DNA of 64,000 nucleotides, from assembly GCA_003513005.1 (NCBI GenBank), contig DOTD01000032.1:5809-69808 (forward strand). Direction: 5' to 3'. Below the pieces are notes generated by a model. The model was not told the DNA's origin. It did not search any database and saw only the letters and a program-made list of their open reading frames with translations. Made by a program: the position numbers and the translations under genes. Below, piece after piece: positions 1-8,402 of this stretch. Position 1 is the first letter of the stretch; each line of letters begins with the position of its first letter. This DNA is from Desulfotomaculum sp. Lineage in GTDB: Bacteria > Bacillota > Desulfotomaculia > Desulfotomaculales > Nap2-2B.

Positions 1-1
1 C

Positions 2-1396
2 ACCGGCCAGGTGAATACCGAGCGGGTCGGAACCGACGCGTTCCAGGAAGTGGATACTACAGGGATAACAATTCCGATCACCAAGCATAATTTTTTGCTC
101 AAAGACCCGGCTCAGCTGGGAGAAACGGTCAAAAAAGCTTTTTATATAGCTTCTACCGGCCGGTCCGGGCCGGTGCTGATCGACCTGCCCGGAGACGTCA
201 CAAGTTCAAAAATCAAGTTTAAGTACCCCGAAACGGTTAAGCTGCGCGGTTACAAGCCGACCTACCGGGGTCACCCGAATATGATTAAAGAGGCTGCAAG
301 GCTGATCGGCGAAGCCCGGCGGCCGGTCATTTACGCTGGAGGAGGAATTCTCAGTTCCTCAGCCTTCGGTGAATTGAAACAGCTCGCCGAAACAATCGAC
401 GCGCCCGTAACCAACACCTTTATGGGCCTGTCGAGTTTTCCGGGAGATCACCCGCTTTTCCTGGGTATGTTGGGACTGCACGGCACACGCTACGCAAATA
501 TGGCAATTACAGAATGCGACCTGCTGATTGCCCTGGGGGCGCGTTTTGACGACCGCGTCACAGGCAGAATTTCCGCCTTTGCGCCAGACGCAAAGATAAT
601 TCATATTGATATCGACCCTGCTGAAATAGGGAAAAACGTAAAGATCAACATTCCCGTCGTAGGCGACGTTAAGCAAGTCTTGCAGTCACTGCTGACTCAG
701 GTCAAGAAGACTGAGCGTCCGGAATGGCATAAACGGATCCAGGAACTCAAAGAGGCTTATCAGATGCGCTACAGCCGTGAGGGGGGGTTGAAACCCCAGT
801 TTATTGTCGAGCGGCTCAATGCGGAAACAGGCGGGGATTCCCTGGTGGTTACCGACGTGGGCCAGCACCAGATGTGGGTTGCGCAGTATTACCGGTTTAA
901 CAAACCACGCATGCTGATTTCTTCCGGCGGTCTGGGCACAATGGGTTTCGGGCTTCCCGCAGCAGCAGGCGCCCAGTTGGGCATCCCGGGGCAGCAGGTC
1001 GTTCTGATTACGGGAGACGGCAGTTTTCAGATGACCATCCAGGAACTGGCCACAGTCAAAGAACAGAATCTGCCCTTAAAAATATTTATCCTGAACAATC
1101 AGAGACTGGGTATGGTCCGTCAGTTCCAGCAGGTTTATTATGAAGGAAGGTACATGGCGGTGGATTTTCTTTTCCATCCCGATTTCGAAGTTCTGGCCCG
1201 GGCATATGGAATCGACGGCTTTACCATCCGCAGCGAGGAGGACGCCGTCCGCATGCTGCCCGGGATTTTAAAGTCACCCGGCCCCGCCCTGGTGAACTGC
1301 CTGGTTTACCCCGAGGAAAACGTTATACCGATGGTCCCGGCCGGGAAAGGTATTGATGAAGCAATTGAATTTGCCGAGGGAGAGAGTAAGCTATGA
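2..1396 (+). CDS. ilvB: Acetolactate synthase large subunit, 5' truncated by window edge
   Basis: Joins two pyruvates to 2-acetolactate, or pyruvate and 2-oxobutyrate to acetohydroxybutyrate, using TPP and FAD; the first common step of valine, leucine and isoleucine synthesis. The window opens inside the gene: the frame is open from base 2 and the first residues (TGQ, then GTDAFQEVDTTG) match the family about 100 residues into a normal 550-570 residue protein, so the GTG at 11 is internal. The TPP-binding motif GDGSFQMTIQELATV lies near visible residue 337. The stop overlaps the leuC start (ATGA), implying coupled translation. No ilvN regulatory subunit follows, so it must lie elsewhere. Confidence 0.95.
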   Translation, partial: TGQVNTERVGTDAFQEVDTTGITIPITKHNFLLKDPAQLGETVKKAFYIASTGRSGPVLIDLPGDVTSSKIKFKYPETVKLRGYKPTYRGHPNMIKEAARLIGEARRPVIYAGGGILSSSAFGELKQLAETIDAPVTNTFMGLSSFPGDHPLFLGMLGLHGTRYANMAITECDLLIALGARFDDRVTGRISAFAPDAKIIHIDIDPAEIGKNVKINIPVVGDVKQVLQSLLTQVKKTERPEWHKRIQELKEAYQMRYSREGGLKPQFIVERLNAETGGDSLVVTDVGQHQMWVAQYYRFNKPRMLISSGGLGTMGFGLPAAAGAQLGIPGQQVVLITGDGSFQMTIQELATVKEQNLPLKIFILNNQRLGMVRQFQQVYYEGRYMAVDFLFHPDFEVLARAYGIDGFTIRSEEDAVRMLPGILKSPGPALVNCLVYPEENVIPMVPAGKGIDEAIEFAEGESKL

Positions 1397-2658
1397 GCAT
1401 GACAATTACGGAAAAAATTCTGGCCGCTCACGCGCAAAAGGAAAAGGTGAGCCCGGGAGAACTGATCAACGTCCGGATTGACCTGGCGCTGGGCAACGAT
1501 ATTACGGCCCCGCTGGCCATCCAGGAGTTTGAAAAAATCGGCCTGCCCGGTGTTTTTGACCCGGACAGGGTCATCCTCGTGCCGGACCACTTTGTGCCCA
1601 ACAAGGACATCAAGTCTGCCGAACAGGCCAAGATGCTGAGGGAGTTTTCCTCCCGCCAGAAGCTGACCTACTACTTTGAAGCCGGCAGGATGGGGATAGA
1701 ACACTGCCTGCTTCCGGAGCAAGGGCTGGTCGGGCCGGGAGACGTGGTTATCGGGGCCGATTCGCACACCTGTACATACGGCGCCCTGGGGGCTTTCTCA
1801 ACAGGCGTGGGCAGTACCGATCTGGCGGCGGCTATGGCTTCGGGGGAGATCTGGCTGAAAGTTCCGGAATCAATCAAGCTGATCTATAACGGCGAACTGC
1901 CCCCCTGGGTCAGCGGCAAAGACCTGATCCTGCTCGCCATCGGCGATCTCGGCGTTGACGGCGCCGCCTACCAGGCGCTGGAATTTACCGGCCCCGTAAT
2001 CGACAGGCTGTCCATGGACAGCAGGTTTACCGCGGCAAACATGGCTATTGAGGCGGGGGCCAAGAACGGCATCTTCCCCCCGGATGAGATAACACGACAG
2101 TATGTAGAAGGGCGCGCAAAAAGGCCTTATACTTTTTACAGCAGCGACCCGGACGCCGGGTATAAAGGGACGCGCGAGTACGACGTCAGCGGAATGGAGC
2201 CGCTGGTAGCCTTCCCCCACCTGCCTGAAAAAGTTCACCCGGTCAGCCAGGCGGGCCATATCAAGATCGACCAGGTCGTCATCGGCTCCTGCACAAACGG
2301 GCGTCTGGAAGACCTGCGTCTGGCGGCAGGCCTGATCAAGGGGAAGAAAGTGCACCCGGAAGTAAGGCTGATTGTCATACCCGGCACGCAGAAGATTTAC
2401 CTGCAGTCGCTGAGGGAAGGCCTGATTGAGGATTTCGTGGAAGCCGGGGCGGTTTTCAGCACGCCGACCTGCGGACCCTGCTTAGGAGGCCATATGGGCA
2501 TCCTGGCCAAAGGGGAGCGCTGCCTGGCGACTACAAACCGCAACTTTGTGGGCAGGATGGGCGATCGCGAGAGCGAGGTTTACTTATGCAACCCCGCGGT
2601 TGCGGCTGCATCCGCGATAGCCGGATATATCGTTGGGCCCAAGGAGGTTAGCAAATGA
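1393..2658 (+). CDS. leuC: 3-isopropylmalate dehydratase large subunit
   Basis: Aconitase-family large subunit; with LeuD it isomerises 2-isopropylmalate to 3-isopropylmalate, and (R)-citramalate in the pyruvate route to isoleucine. The 421-residue length fits the shorter LeuC2/HACN type rather than the roughly 470-residue enterobacterial type. Cysteines for the 4Fe-4S cluster are visible in GSCTNGRLEDL (near residue 299) and TCGPCLGG (near 359). Start ATG 1393 overlaps the ilvB stop and has a purine-rich GAGGGAGAGAG ahead; a second ATG at 1399 is possible. It overlaps leuD by 4 bases. Confidence 0.96.
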   Translation: MSMTITEKILAAHAQKEKVSPGELINVRIDLALGNDITAPLAIQEFEKIGLPGVFDPDRVILVPDHFVPNKDIKSAEQAKMLREFSSRQKLTYYFEAGRMGIEHCLLPEQGLVGPGDVVIGADSHTCTYGALGAFSTGVGSTDLAAAMASGEIWLKVPESIKLIYNGELPPWVSGKDLILLAIGDLGVDGAAYQALEFTGPVIDRLSMDSRFTAANMAIEAGAKNGIFPPDEITRQYVEGRAKRPYTFYSSDPDAGYKGTREYDVSGMEPLVAFPHLPEKVHPVSQAGHIKIDQVVIGSCTNGRLEDLRLAAGLIKGKKVHPEVRLIVIPGTQKIYLQSLREGLIEDFVEAGAVFSTPTCGPCLGGHMGILAKGERCLATTNRNFVGRMGDRESEVYLCNPAVAAASAIAGYIVGPKEVSK

Positions 2659-3149
2659 AATTTCAAGGGAAAACATGGAGGTTCGGCGACGATATTGACA
2701 CTGACGCAATCATCCCGGCTCGTTATTTAAATACTTCCGACCCCGCCGAACTTGCTCAGCACTGTATGGAGGACGCTGATCCGCAGTTTTCTTCCAAAGT
2801 CGGCAAAGGAGATATTATCGTAGCCGGCAAAAATTTCGGCAGCGGCAGTTCACGTGAACACGCCCCCCTGGCAATCAAAACTTCCGGGGTCAGCTGTGTG
2901 ATTGCGAGCTCTTATGCCCGGATTTTTTACCGGAACGCTTTTAACATAGGACTGCTTATTCTCGAATCACCGGACGCCGCCGGCGATATACGGCAGGGAG
3001 ACCTTGTGGAGGTGGACACCGACCAGGGCGTTATCAAAAACCTGACCAGTTCAAAGGAATACAAGTTCATCCCCATACCGCCTTTCATGCAGCAGATTAT
3101 TGCCGCCGGCGGACTGATCAATTACCTGAAGTTAAGGAAGGAGCAATAA
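2655..3149 (+). CDS. leuD: 3-isopropylmalate dehydratase small subunit
   Basis: Swivel-domain partner of LeuC. The 164-residue protein has the substrate-loop motif NFGSGSSREHAP near residues 58-69 and the usual opening (FGDDIDTDAIIPARYL). Start ATG 2655 overlaps the leuC stop (ATGA), with AAGGAGG a few bases upstream. Its TAA stop shares its last base with the leuB ATG (TAATG). The tight overlaps mean that LeuC, LeuD and LeuB are probably made in fixed proportion from one transcript. Confidence 0.96.
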   Translation: MKFQGKTWRFGDDIDTDAIIPARYLNTSDPAELAQHCMEDADPQFSSKVGKGDIIVAGKNFGSGSSREHAPLAIKTSGVSCVIASSYARIFYRNAFNIGLLILESPDAAGDIRQGDLVEVDTDQGVIKNLTSSKEYKFIPIPPFMQQIIAAGGLINYLKLRKEQ

Positions 3150-4228
3150 TGGTGTACAAAATAGCTGTTTTACCCGGAGACGGAATAGGGCCGGAGATTA
3201 CCGTTCAGGCTATCAAGGTCCTCAAAGCCGCGGGTCGGCGCTTCGGGCTGGAATTTGATCTTCATGAAGCATATATTGGAGGGGCCGCCTATGATGCCAC
3301 AGGCCATCCCCTGCCGCCGGAAACACTGGAACTCTGCAAGAGCAGCGACGCAATTTTACTGGGCGCCATAGGAGGGCCGAAGTGGGATGACCTGCCCGTG
3401 AGCCTGCGCCCGGAAGCGGGGGCGCTGCTCCCTTTGCGCAAAGCTTTAAACGCCTATGCCAATCTGCGCCCGGCAATGATTTTTCCGGCCCTTGCAGACG
3501 CTTCCACATTAAAGCGTGAAGTAGTCGAAGGATTGGACCTCCTGGTGGTCAGGGAACTTACCGGAGGAATCTATTTTGGTGAAAAGAAGCGGGAATCCAT
3601 CCCGGGCGGTGAACGGGCTACGGATACTCTGGTCTACACAACCGGGGAAATTGAGCGGATAGCCAGGAAAGGCTACGAGATGGCCAGGCAGCGGAGAAAG
3701 AAACTTACTTCGGTCGATAAGGCCAACGTTTTAGAAAGCTCGCGCCTGTGGCGCGATGTAATCAACAGGCTGGCGCCCGAGTATCCGGACGTTGAGACCA
3801 GCCATATACTGGTAGATAACTGCGCCATGCAGCTGGTTCGTTTCCCGACCCAGTTCGACGTGCTGCTGACCGAAAACATGTTTGGCGATATTTTAAGCGA
3901 CCTGGCGGCGCAGCTGACCGGCTCGCTGGGTATGCTGCCCTCGGCCAGTGTGGGGGACGGTGTAGGCCTTTTCGAACCAAGCCACGGTTCGGCGCCCAAA
4001 TATACCGGTTTGAATGTGATCAACCCCATTGCCACCATCCTGTCGGGCGCGATGCTGCTTCGTTTTTCGCTTGGCCAACTGGAAGCGGCCAGGGCTATTG
4101 ACGATGCGGTGAGCGCTGTACTGGCAAAAGGTTACCGGACACGCGACATTATGGAGGAAGGCCGCCAAAGGGTTTCTACGGAAGAAATGGGCGATCTCGT
4201 TGCCGCCCAGGTTGAAAAACCAAATTAA
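3149..4228 (+). CDS. leuB: 3-isopropylmalate dehydrogenase
   Basis: NAD-dependent oxidative decarboxylation of 3-isopropylmalate; together with citramalate synthase downstream it probably also acts on 3-methylmalate to give 2-oxobutyrate. The 359-residue length is typical. Family marks include GDGIGPEIT at the N-terminus, VRELTGGIYFG near residue 133 and the metal/substrate segment ENMFGDILSDLA. The ATG is set by the TAATG overlap with leuD and by GGAAGGAG just upstream. 25 bases separate it from cimA. Confidence 0.96.
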   Translation: MVYKIAVLPGDGIGPEITVQAIKVLKAAGRRFGLEFDLHEAYIGGAAYDATGHPLPPETLELCKSSDAILLGAIGGPKWDDLPVSLRPEAGALLPLRKALNAYANLRPAMIFPALADASTLKREVVEGLDLLVVRELTGGIYFGEKKRESIPGGERATDTLVYTTGEIERIARKGYEMARQRRKKLTSVDKANVLESSRLWRDVINRLAPEYPDVETSHILVDNCAMQLVRFPTQFDVLLTENMFGDILSDLAAQLTGSLGMLPSASVGDGVGLFEPSHGSAPKYTGLNVINPIATILSGAMLLRFSLGQLEAARAIDDAVSAVLAKGYRTRDIMEEGRQRVSTEEMGDLVAAQVEKPN

Positions 4229-4253
4229 AAAGGGCCAGAAGGAAAGATAAAAG

Positions 4254-5852
4254 ATGCCGGCAGTAGAAATATATGATACCACTCTGCGTGACGGCGCGCA
4301 GGGGGAGGGTATTTCATTTTCAATTGAAGATAAAATCAAGATAGCCCTCAGGCTGGATAAGATGGGGTTTCACTATATTGAGGGCGGCTGGCCGGGCTCG
4401 AACCCGAAAGACGCGGGCTTTTTTAACCAGATTGGCGATTATGGACTGAAGCAGGCCAGGATTGCCGCCTTCGGCTCGACGCGGCGCCCGAAAACCGAAA
4501 CCGCCGCTGATGAAAACATCCGGAGTATAATCAAGTCCCGGACTTCCGTCGCGACGATTTTCGGCAAAACATGGGACTTTCACGTGACGCACGCCTTGCA
4601 GACGACGCCGAAAGAAAACCTGCTGATGATCAGGGAGTCAATTGCCTATATGAAGGGTAAAGGGATCAAGGTTTTCTACGACGCCGAACATTTCTTTGAC
4701 GGCTTCAAAGCGAACCCCGCCTATGCCCGGGCTACCCTTGACGCTGCCGTTGAAGGCGGCGCGGACGCGCTTGTGTTCTGCGACACTAACGGCGGGAGCC
4801 TGCCGCACGAGATTGCGGAAATTATCGGCGGGCTGCGCTTAAAATACACTGTGCCTTTCGGAATCCACTGCCATAATGACGGGGAACTTGCCGTGGCCAA
4901 TACGCTTGCCGCCGTACAGGCAGGTGTCACGCATGTTCAGGGCACGGTCAACGGCTATGGCGAGCGCTGCGGGAACGCCAACCTGTGTTCAATAATACCA
5001 AATCTGGCCTTAAAATACGGCGTTCAAACCATTCCGCAGGAGAGGCTGTCCAAATTGACCGCCTTATCCAGGTATGTAAGCGAGATAGCCAACATGCACC
5101 CGGCAGTGAACCAGCCGTTCGTCGGAGTGAGCGCATTTGCCCACAAAGGGGGCATTCATGTCAGCGCTATTTTAAAGGACTACCGTACATACGAGCATAT
5201 CGACCCGGAACTAGTTGGCAATAAAAGGCGCGTCCTGGTTTCGGAGCTAAGCGGCCTGTCCAATATTTTATATAAATACAAGGAATTAAAGCTGGACCAC
5301 ACGCCGGAAGGCGCCCAAACCATACCGGACAAACAAATTCTGGAACAGATTAAGGAACTGGAGAACCAGGGCTTTCAGTTTGAAGGGGCGGAAGGGTCTT
5401 TAGAGCTTATGCTGCGCAAGGTGTATCACAATTACGAGGAGCCTTTCAGACTGGAAAACCTGCGCATAATCATTGAACTTAAAGAAAACAGCCCTGTTTA
5501 TTCAGAGGCGGTGATCAAACTTACTGTCGGCGACCGGGTTGTCCATACCGCGGCGGAAGGCAATGGCCCGGTTAACGCTCTGGACAATGCCCTGCGCAAG
5601 GCGCTGGAGGAATTCTTTCCCGATATCCGGAAGATACAGCTTAACGATTACAAGGTCAGGGTACTGGACGAAACAGAAGGAACCGGGGGAGTTGTGCGGG
5701 TTCTGATTGAAACAGGCGACGGCCAGCATTCCTGGAATACGGTGGGTGTATCCGCGAATATAATCGAAGCCAGCTGGCAGGCCCTGGTGGACAGCATTGC
5801 ATATGGTCTTCTGAAGATAAAGGGGAGCACGGATATTGCTGGAACAGATTAA
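4254..5852 (+). CDS. cimA: (R)-citramalate synthase
   Basis: Condenses pyruvate and acetyl-CoA to (R)-citramalate, the entry to threonine-independent isoleucine synthesis; LeuCDB upstream can carry the product to 2-oxobutyrate. The 532 residues hold a DRE-TIM barrel (DTTLRDGAQGEG at residues 8-19; metal ligands in GIHCHNDGE near residue 205) and a C-terminal LeuA-type allosteric domain from about residue 400. Length and the opening YDTTLRDGAQGEGISFS fit the CimA subfamily rather than LeuA or homocitrate synthase, but the split rests on family memory. GGAAAGATAAAAG precedes the ATG. The 3' end overlaps cdaA by 17 bases. Confidence 0.92.
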   Translation: MPAVEIYDTTLRDGAQGEGISFSIEDKIKIALRLDKMGFHYIEGGWPGSNPKDAGFFNQIGDYGLKQARIAAFGSTRRPKTETAADENIRSIIKSRTSVATIFGKTWDFHVTHALQTTPKENLLMIRESIAYMKGKGIKVFYDAEHFFDGFKANPAYARATLDAAVEGGADALVFCDTNGGSLPHEIAEIIGGLRLKYTVPFGIHCHNDGELAVANTLAAVQAGVTHVQGTVNGYGERCGNANLCSIIPNLALKYGVQTIPQERLSKLTALSRYVSEIANMHPAVNQPFVGVSAFAHKGGIHVSAILKDYRTYEHIDPELVGNKRRVLVSELSGLSNILYKYKELKLDHTPEGAQTIPDKQILEQIKELENQGFQFEGAEGSLELMLRKVYHNYEEPFRLENLRIIIELKENSPVYSEAVIKLTVGDRVVHTAAEGNGPVNALDNALRKALEEFFPDIRKIQLNDYKVRVLDETEGTGGVVRVLIETGDGQHSWNTVGVSANIIEASWQALVDSIAYGLLKIKGSTDIAGTD

Positions 5853-6657
5853 AAACATCAAGCCGGATATATTTAATATCACCAACGTAATTGATGTTTT
5901 AATCATTGTAATAGTCCTGTATTGGCTGGTCCTTCTGATTAAAGGGACAAGGGCCGTCCAGCTGATCAAGGGTCTGATCGTTCTTTTTATAGCAACACAA
6001 ATCAGCGACTGGCTGAAACTTTACGCTGTCCACTCGCTGCTTTATCAGGTAAATATGGCCCTTTTGGTTGCCCTGCCGGTTGTTTTTCAGCCTGAACTCA
6101 GGCGGGCTCTGGAAAAATTAGGTGGAGGCGAACTTTTTACCACCTCTTTTCCCTTCCTCAGCGAACATGACCGGAACAAGGCGGTGACGGAAATTGTCCG
6201 GGCGGCTCAGGTTATGTCCCGGGAGAGAAAAGGCGCCCTTATCGTTCTGGAAAGAAATACCGGACTGGAAGAGTATATTGATAAAGGCATAAAGATTGAA
6301 GGCATTCTGTCCGCCGAACTTTTGCTGAATATCTTTACACCAAAGTCCCCCCTTCATGACGGCGCCGTGATTATCAGAGGCAGCCGTATTGCCGCGGCAT
6401 CCTGCGTTCTTCCGTTGACTGAAAACAATGACGGAGTTTTTAAGGAACTGGGGACCAGGCACAGAGCGGGAATTGGTATTTCCGAGGTGTCCGACGCGCT
6501 TGCAGTCATTGTCTCTGAGGAGACCGGGAGCGTTTCCCTGGCTGTGGAAGGGTTGCTGGCCAGGGAACTGAAAGAAAGCGACCTGATCAACAGGCTGACG
6601 GGTGTCCTGCAGCCGAAGCCGGTTCGTTCACTTGCTTCATTTTGGCGGCGGAAGTAA
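5836..6657 (+). CDS. cdaA: Diadenylate cyclase (c-di-AMP synthase)
   Basis: Makes cyclic di-AMP from two ATP; the messenger controls potassium, osmotic and cell-wall homeostasis. The 273-residue protein has three predicted N-terminal membrane helices (residues about 10-85) and a cytoplasmic DisA_N cyclase domain with the DGA motif (DGAVIIRG, near 175) and RHR motif (RHRAGIGIS, near 209). The start is TTG inside the cimA end, with AAAGGGGAGCACGG ahead. In Bacillus and relatives cdaA is followed by cdaR (ybbR) and glmM; here ybbR is absent and glmM follows after 130-160 bases with its own promoter. Confidence 0.94.
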   Translation: MLEQIKNIKPDIFNITNVIDVLIIVIVLYWLVLLIKGTRAVQLIKGLIVLFIATQISDWLKLYAVHSLLYQVNMALLVALPVVFQPELRRALEKLGGGELFTTSFPFLSEHDRNKAVTEIVRAAQVMSRERKGALIVLERNTGLEEYIDKGIKIEGILSAELLLNIFTPKSPLHDGAVIIRGSRIAAASCVLPLTENNDGVFKELGTRHRAGIGISEVSDALAVIVSEETGSVSLAVEGLLARELKESDLINRLTGVLQPKPVRSLASFWRRK

Positions 6658-6749
6658 TTTTTTTAAAGGCTTAAAACGCTGACCGTATTTTTCATATTAA
6701 ATATAACAGACGGCTAACAGACATATAACAAAGGTTATAAATTTGGAAA

Positions 6750-6779
6750 TTGACGCAATAATAGACAATGATATATAAT
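6750..6779 (+). promoter_or_regulatory. Sigma-A type promoter of glmM
   Basis: TTGACG (6750-6755), an 18-base spacer and TATAAT (6774-6779) lie just before glmM in an AT-rich gap. Expected transcription start is near 6786, about 30 bases before the preferred glmM ATG. Confidence 0.7.
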
Positions 6780-6816
6780 TAGTTAATTTATGGAGGTGCA
6801 TACCGGTCATGGGGTA

Positions 6817-8145
6817 ATGTTCGGCACTGATGGAGTAAGAGGAATCGCCAACCGGGAGTTAACTCCCGAGTTAGCCTTGAGCCTGGGCAGGGCAGGCGCT
6901 CATTTTCTGTCATTAAAAACCCCCGGCGCTCCTCTGGTTATTGGCCGTGACACCCGTATTTCCGGTGATATGCTGGAATCTGCCCTGATTGCCGGAATGT
7001 GTTCGGCGGGTGTAAACGTGCTGAAAGCAGGTATCCTGCCCACGCCAGCCATTGCCTGCCTGACCCGTCTTACAGGCTCTTGCGGCGGGGCTGTAATTTC
7101 AGCGTCGCATAATCAGGTGATGGATAACGGGATTAAGTTTTTCGGCCCGGACGGTTTTAAACTCAACGACGCGGAAGAAGAAGATGTCGAAAGGCTGGTT
7201 GTCCATCCGGAGGAGATACCTTACCCGGTGGGGGAACAGGTTGGCGCCTGTCAGGAGATGACTGACGCCTGTGACCGTTATGTTCAGTATCTTAAGAGTG
7301 TTGAACCGGTCGACCTTTCAGGATTGACAATTGCTGTCGACTGCGCCAACGGGGCGGCAAGTTCTGTAGTGCCCAAGCTATTGGCAGAGTTAGGGGCGCA
7401 GGTTGTGCCGATGTTTCACACCCCCAACGGAGTGAATATCAACGACTCCTGCGGATCAACCCATCCGGAGAAACTCTGCGGCGCCGTACTTTCCAAACGT
7501 GCGCACGTAGGCCTTGCTTTTGACGGGGATGCCGATCGCCTGATTGCGGTCGATGAAAATGGAAACCTGGTTGACGGGGACCAGATCATGGTTATTTGCG
7601 CGCAGGACTTGAAAGAAAGGGGCCGGCTGTCCAAAAACACTGTTGTCGTAACCGTGATGAGCAATCTCGGCCTGCATCGCGCCATGGATAAAGCCGGCAT
7701 TGAGATTACCGAAACCCAGGTCGGGGACCGCTGGGTGCTCGAAGAACTGCTCCGCAGGGGCGCCATTTTTGGCGGCGAGCAGAGCGGGCATATCATCTTT
7801 TTGGAGGACCAGACTACCGGTGACGGAGCGTTAACAGCTCTGAAGCTGCTTTCGGTGATCAAGCGCAAAGGACTTTCGCTTGGCGAACTGGCTGCGCAGA
7901 TGTTCCGCTATCCCCAGCTTTTGAAAAACGTAGCCGTTTCCGACAAGCAATCCGTTATGAGCAGCGATCAGCTCAAAGAAGCTGTCTGCAGCTGTGAGCG
8001 CAGGCTTAACGGGCAGGGGCGGATCCTGGTCAGGCCGTCGGGCACCGAACAGCTTGTCCGGGTTATGGCGGAGGGAAGGGACCTTGAGGAACTGAACGTA
8101 ATTGTTGATGAATTGACCGGCGTGATCAGAAAGCTGGTCTATTAA
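6817..8145 (+). CDS. glmM: Phosphoglucosamine mutase
   Basis: Converts glucosamine-6-phosphate to glucosamine-1-phosphate on the way to UDP-GlcNAc. The alpha-D-phosphohexomutase marks are the phosphoserine loop SASHNQ (near residue 95), the Mg site DGDADR (near 236) and the phosphate-binding RPSGTEQLVRVM near the C-terminus. I chose ATG 6817 because the family begins at FGTDGVRG. An in-frame ATG at 6790 would add nine residues but would leave almost no leader after the promoter. GGAGGTG at 6792-6798 is 18 bases from ATG 6817, which is longer than usual, so the start stays uncertain. In many Firmicutes GlmM binds CdaA, which fits the adjacent cdaA. Confidence 0.95.
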   Translation: MFGTDGVRGIANRELTPELALSLGRAGAHFLSLKTPGAPLVIGRDTRISGDMLESALIAGMCSAGVNVLKAGILPTPAIACLTRLTGSCGGAVISASHNQVMDNGIKFFGPDGFKLNDAEEEDVERLVVHPEEIPYPVGEQVGACQEMTDACDRYVQYLKSVEPVDLSGLTIAVDCANGAASSVVPKLLAELGAQVVPMFHTPNGVNINDSCGSTHPEKLCGAVLSKRAHVGLAFDGDADRLIAVDENGNLVDGDQIMVICAQDLKERGRLSKNTVVVTVMSNLGLHRAMDKAGIEITETQVGDRWVLEELLRRGAIFGGEQSGHIIFLEDQTTGDGALTALKLLSVIKRKGLSLGELAAQMFRYPQLLKNVAVSDKQSVMSSDQLKEAVCSCERRLNGQGRILVRPSGTEQLVRVMAEGRDLEELNVIVDELTGVIRKLVY

Positions 8146-8184
8146 TCCAGGAGGTGATTTTTTAAACCGTTTGACAACATGCAA

Positions 8185-8337
8185 GCGCCTGGACCAGTTT
8201 AAGGGATAGACTGGTTGACGAGGGGGGAGCTAATCGAAGTTTTCGGCGGATGCTCCCCGGTAAGTCACAACCGTTAAAGGCGGCACAAATCCGGCGGGCA
8301 ACCGCCGGGACAAAAACGCCGGGTGACCGCGGGCATA
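8185..8337 (+). ncRNA. glmS ribozyme/riboswitch
   Basis: Self-cleaving RNA that uses glucosamine-6-phosphate as cofactor and shuts down glmS when the sugar is abundant. The conserved core is readable: AGCGCC at the cleavage site (predicted between A8184 and G8185), GTTGACGAGG, a purine-rich GGGGGGAGC then TAATCGAA, TTCGGCGGATGC, CCGGTAAGTCACAACC, and the P4-type tail GACAAAAACGCCGGGTGACC. It starts 40 bases after the glmM stop and ends about 65 bases before glmS. The 3' boundary is approximate. A TTGACA at 8171-8176 has no matching -10, so the ribozyme is probably transcribed from glmM. Confidence 0.93.
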
Positions 8338-8348
8338 AGCCTTTTACT

Positions 8349-8380
8349 GCCATGGCTTCAATCTGCCGTGGCTTTTTATT
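8349..8380 (+). terminator. Intrinsic terminator-like hairpin between ribozyme and glmS
   Basis: GCCATGGC (8349-8356), an 8-base loop, GCCGTGGC (8365-8372, one G-U pair) and TTTTT directly after. It sits between the ribozyme and the glmS ribosome-binding site. It may be an attenuator or simply a stabilising hairpin. Confidence 0.6.
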
Positions 8381-8402
8381 TATAAAAGGAGGACTAATAA
8401 AA

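Noticed and set aside
1870..2355. Long open frame on the minus strand inside leuC (161 codons)
   Set aside because: Fully antisense to a well-conserved gene, no ribosome-binding site, no recognisable product; a codon-bias shadow.
8171..8200. Promoter with TTGACA just before the glmS ribozyme
   Set aside because: No -10 element at 16-19 bases; the place is occupied by the ribozyme 5' end.
8250..8402. Open frame extending glmS upstream by 51 codons
   Set aside because: The DNA is the glmS ribozyme core, and ATG 8403 with AAAGGAGG gives the conserved MCGIIGYMG start with the catalytic Cys.
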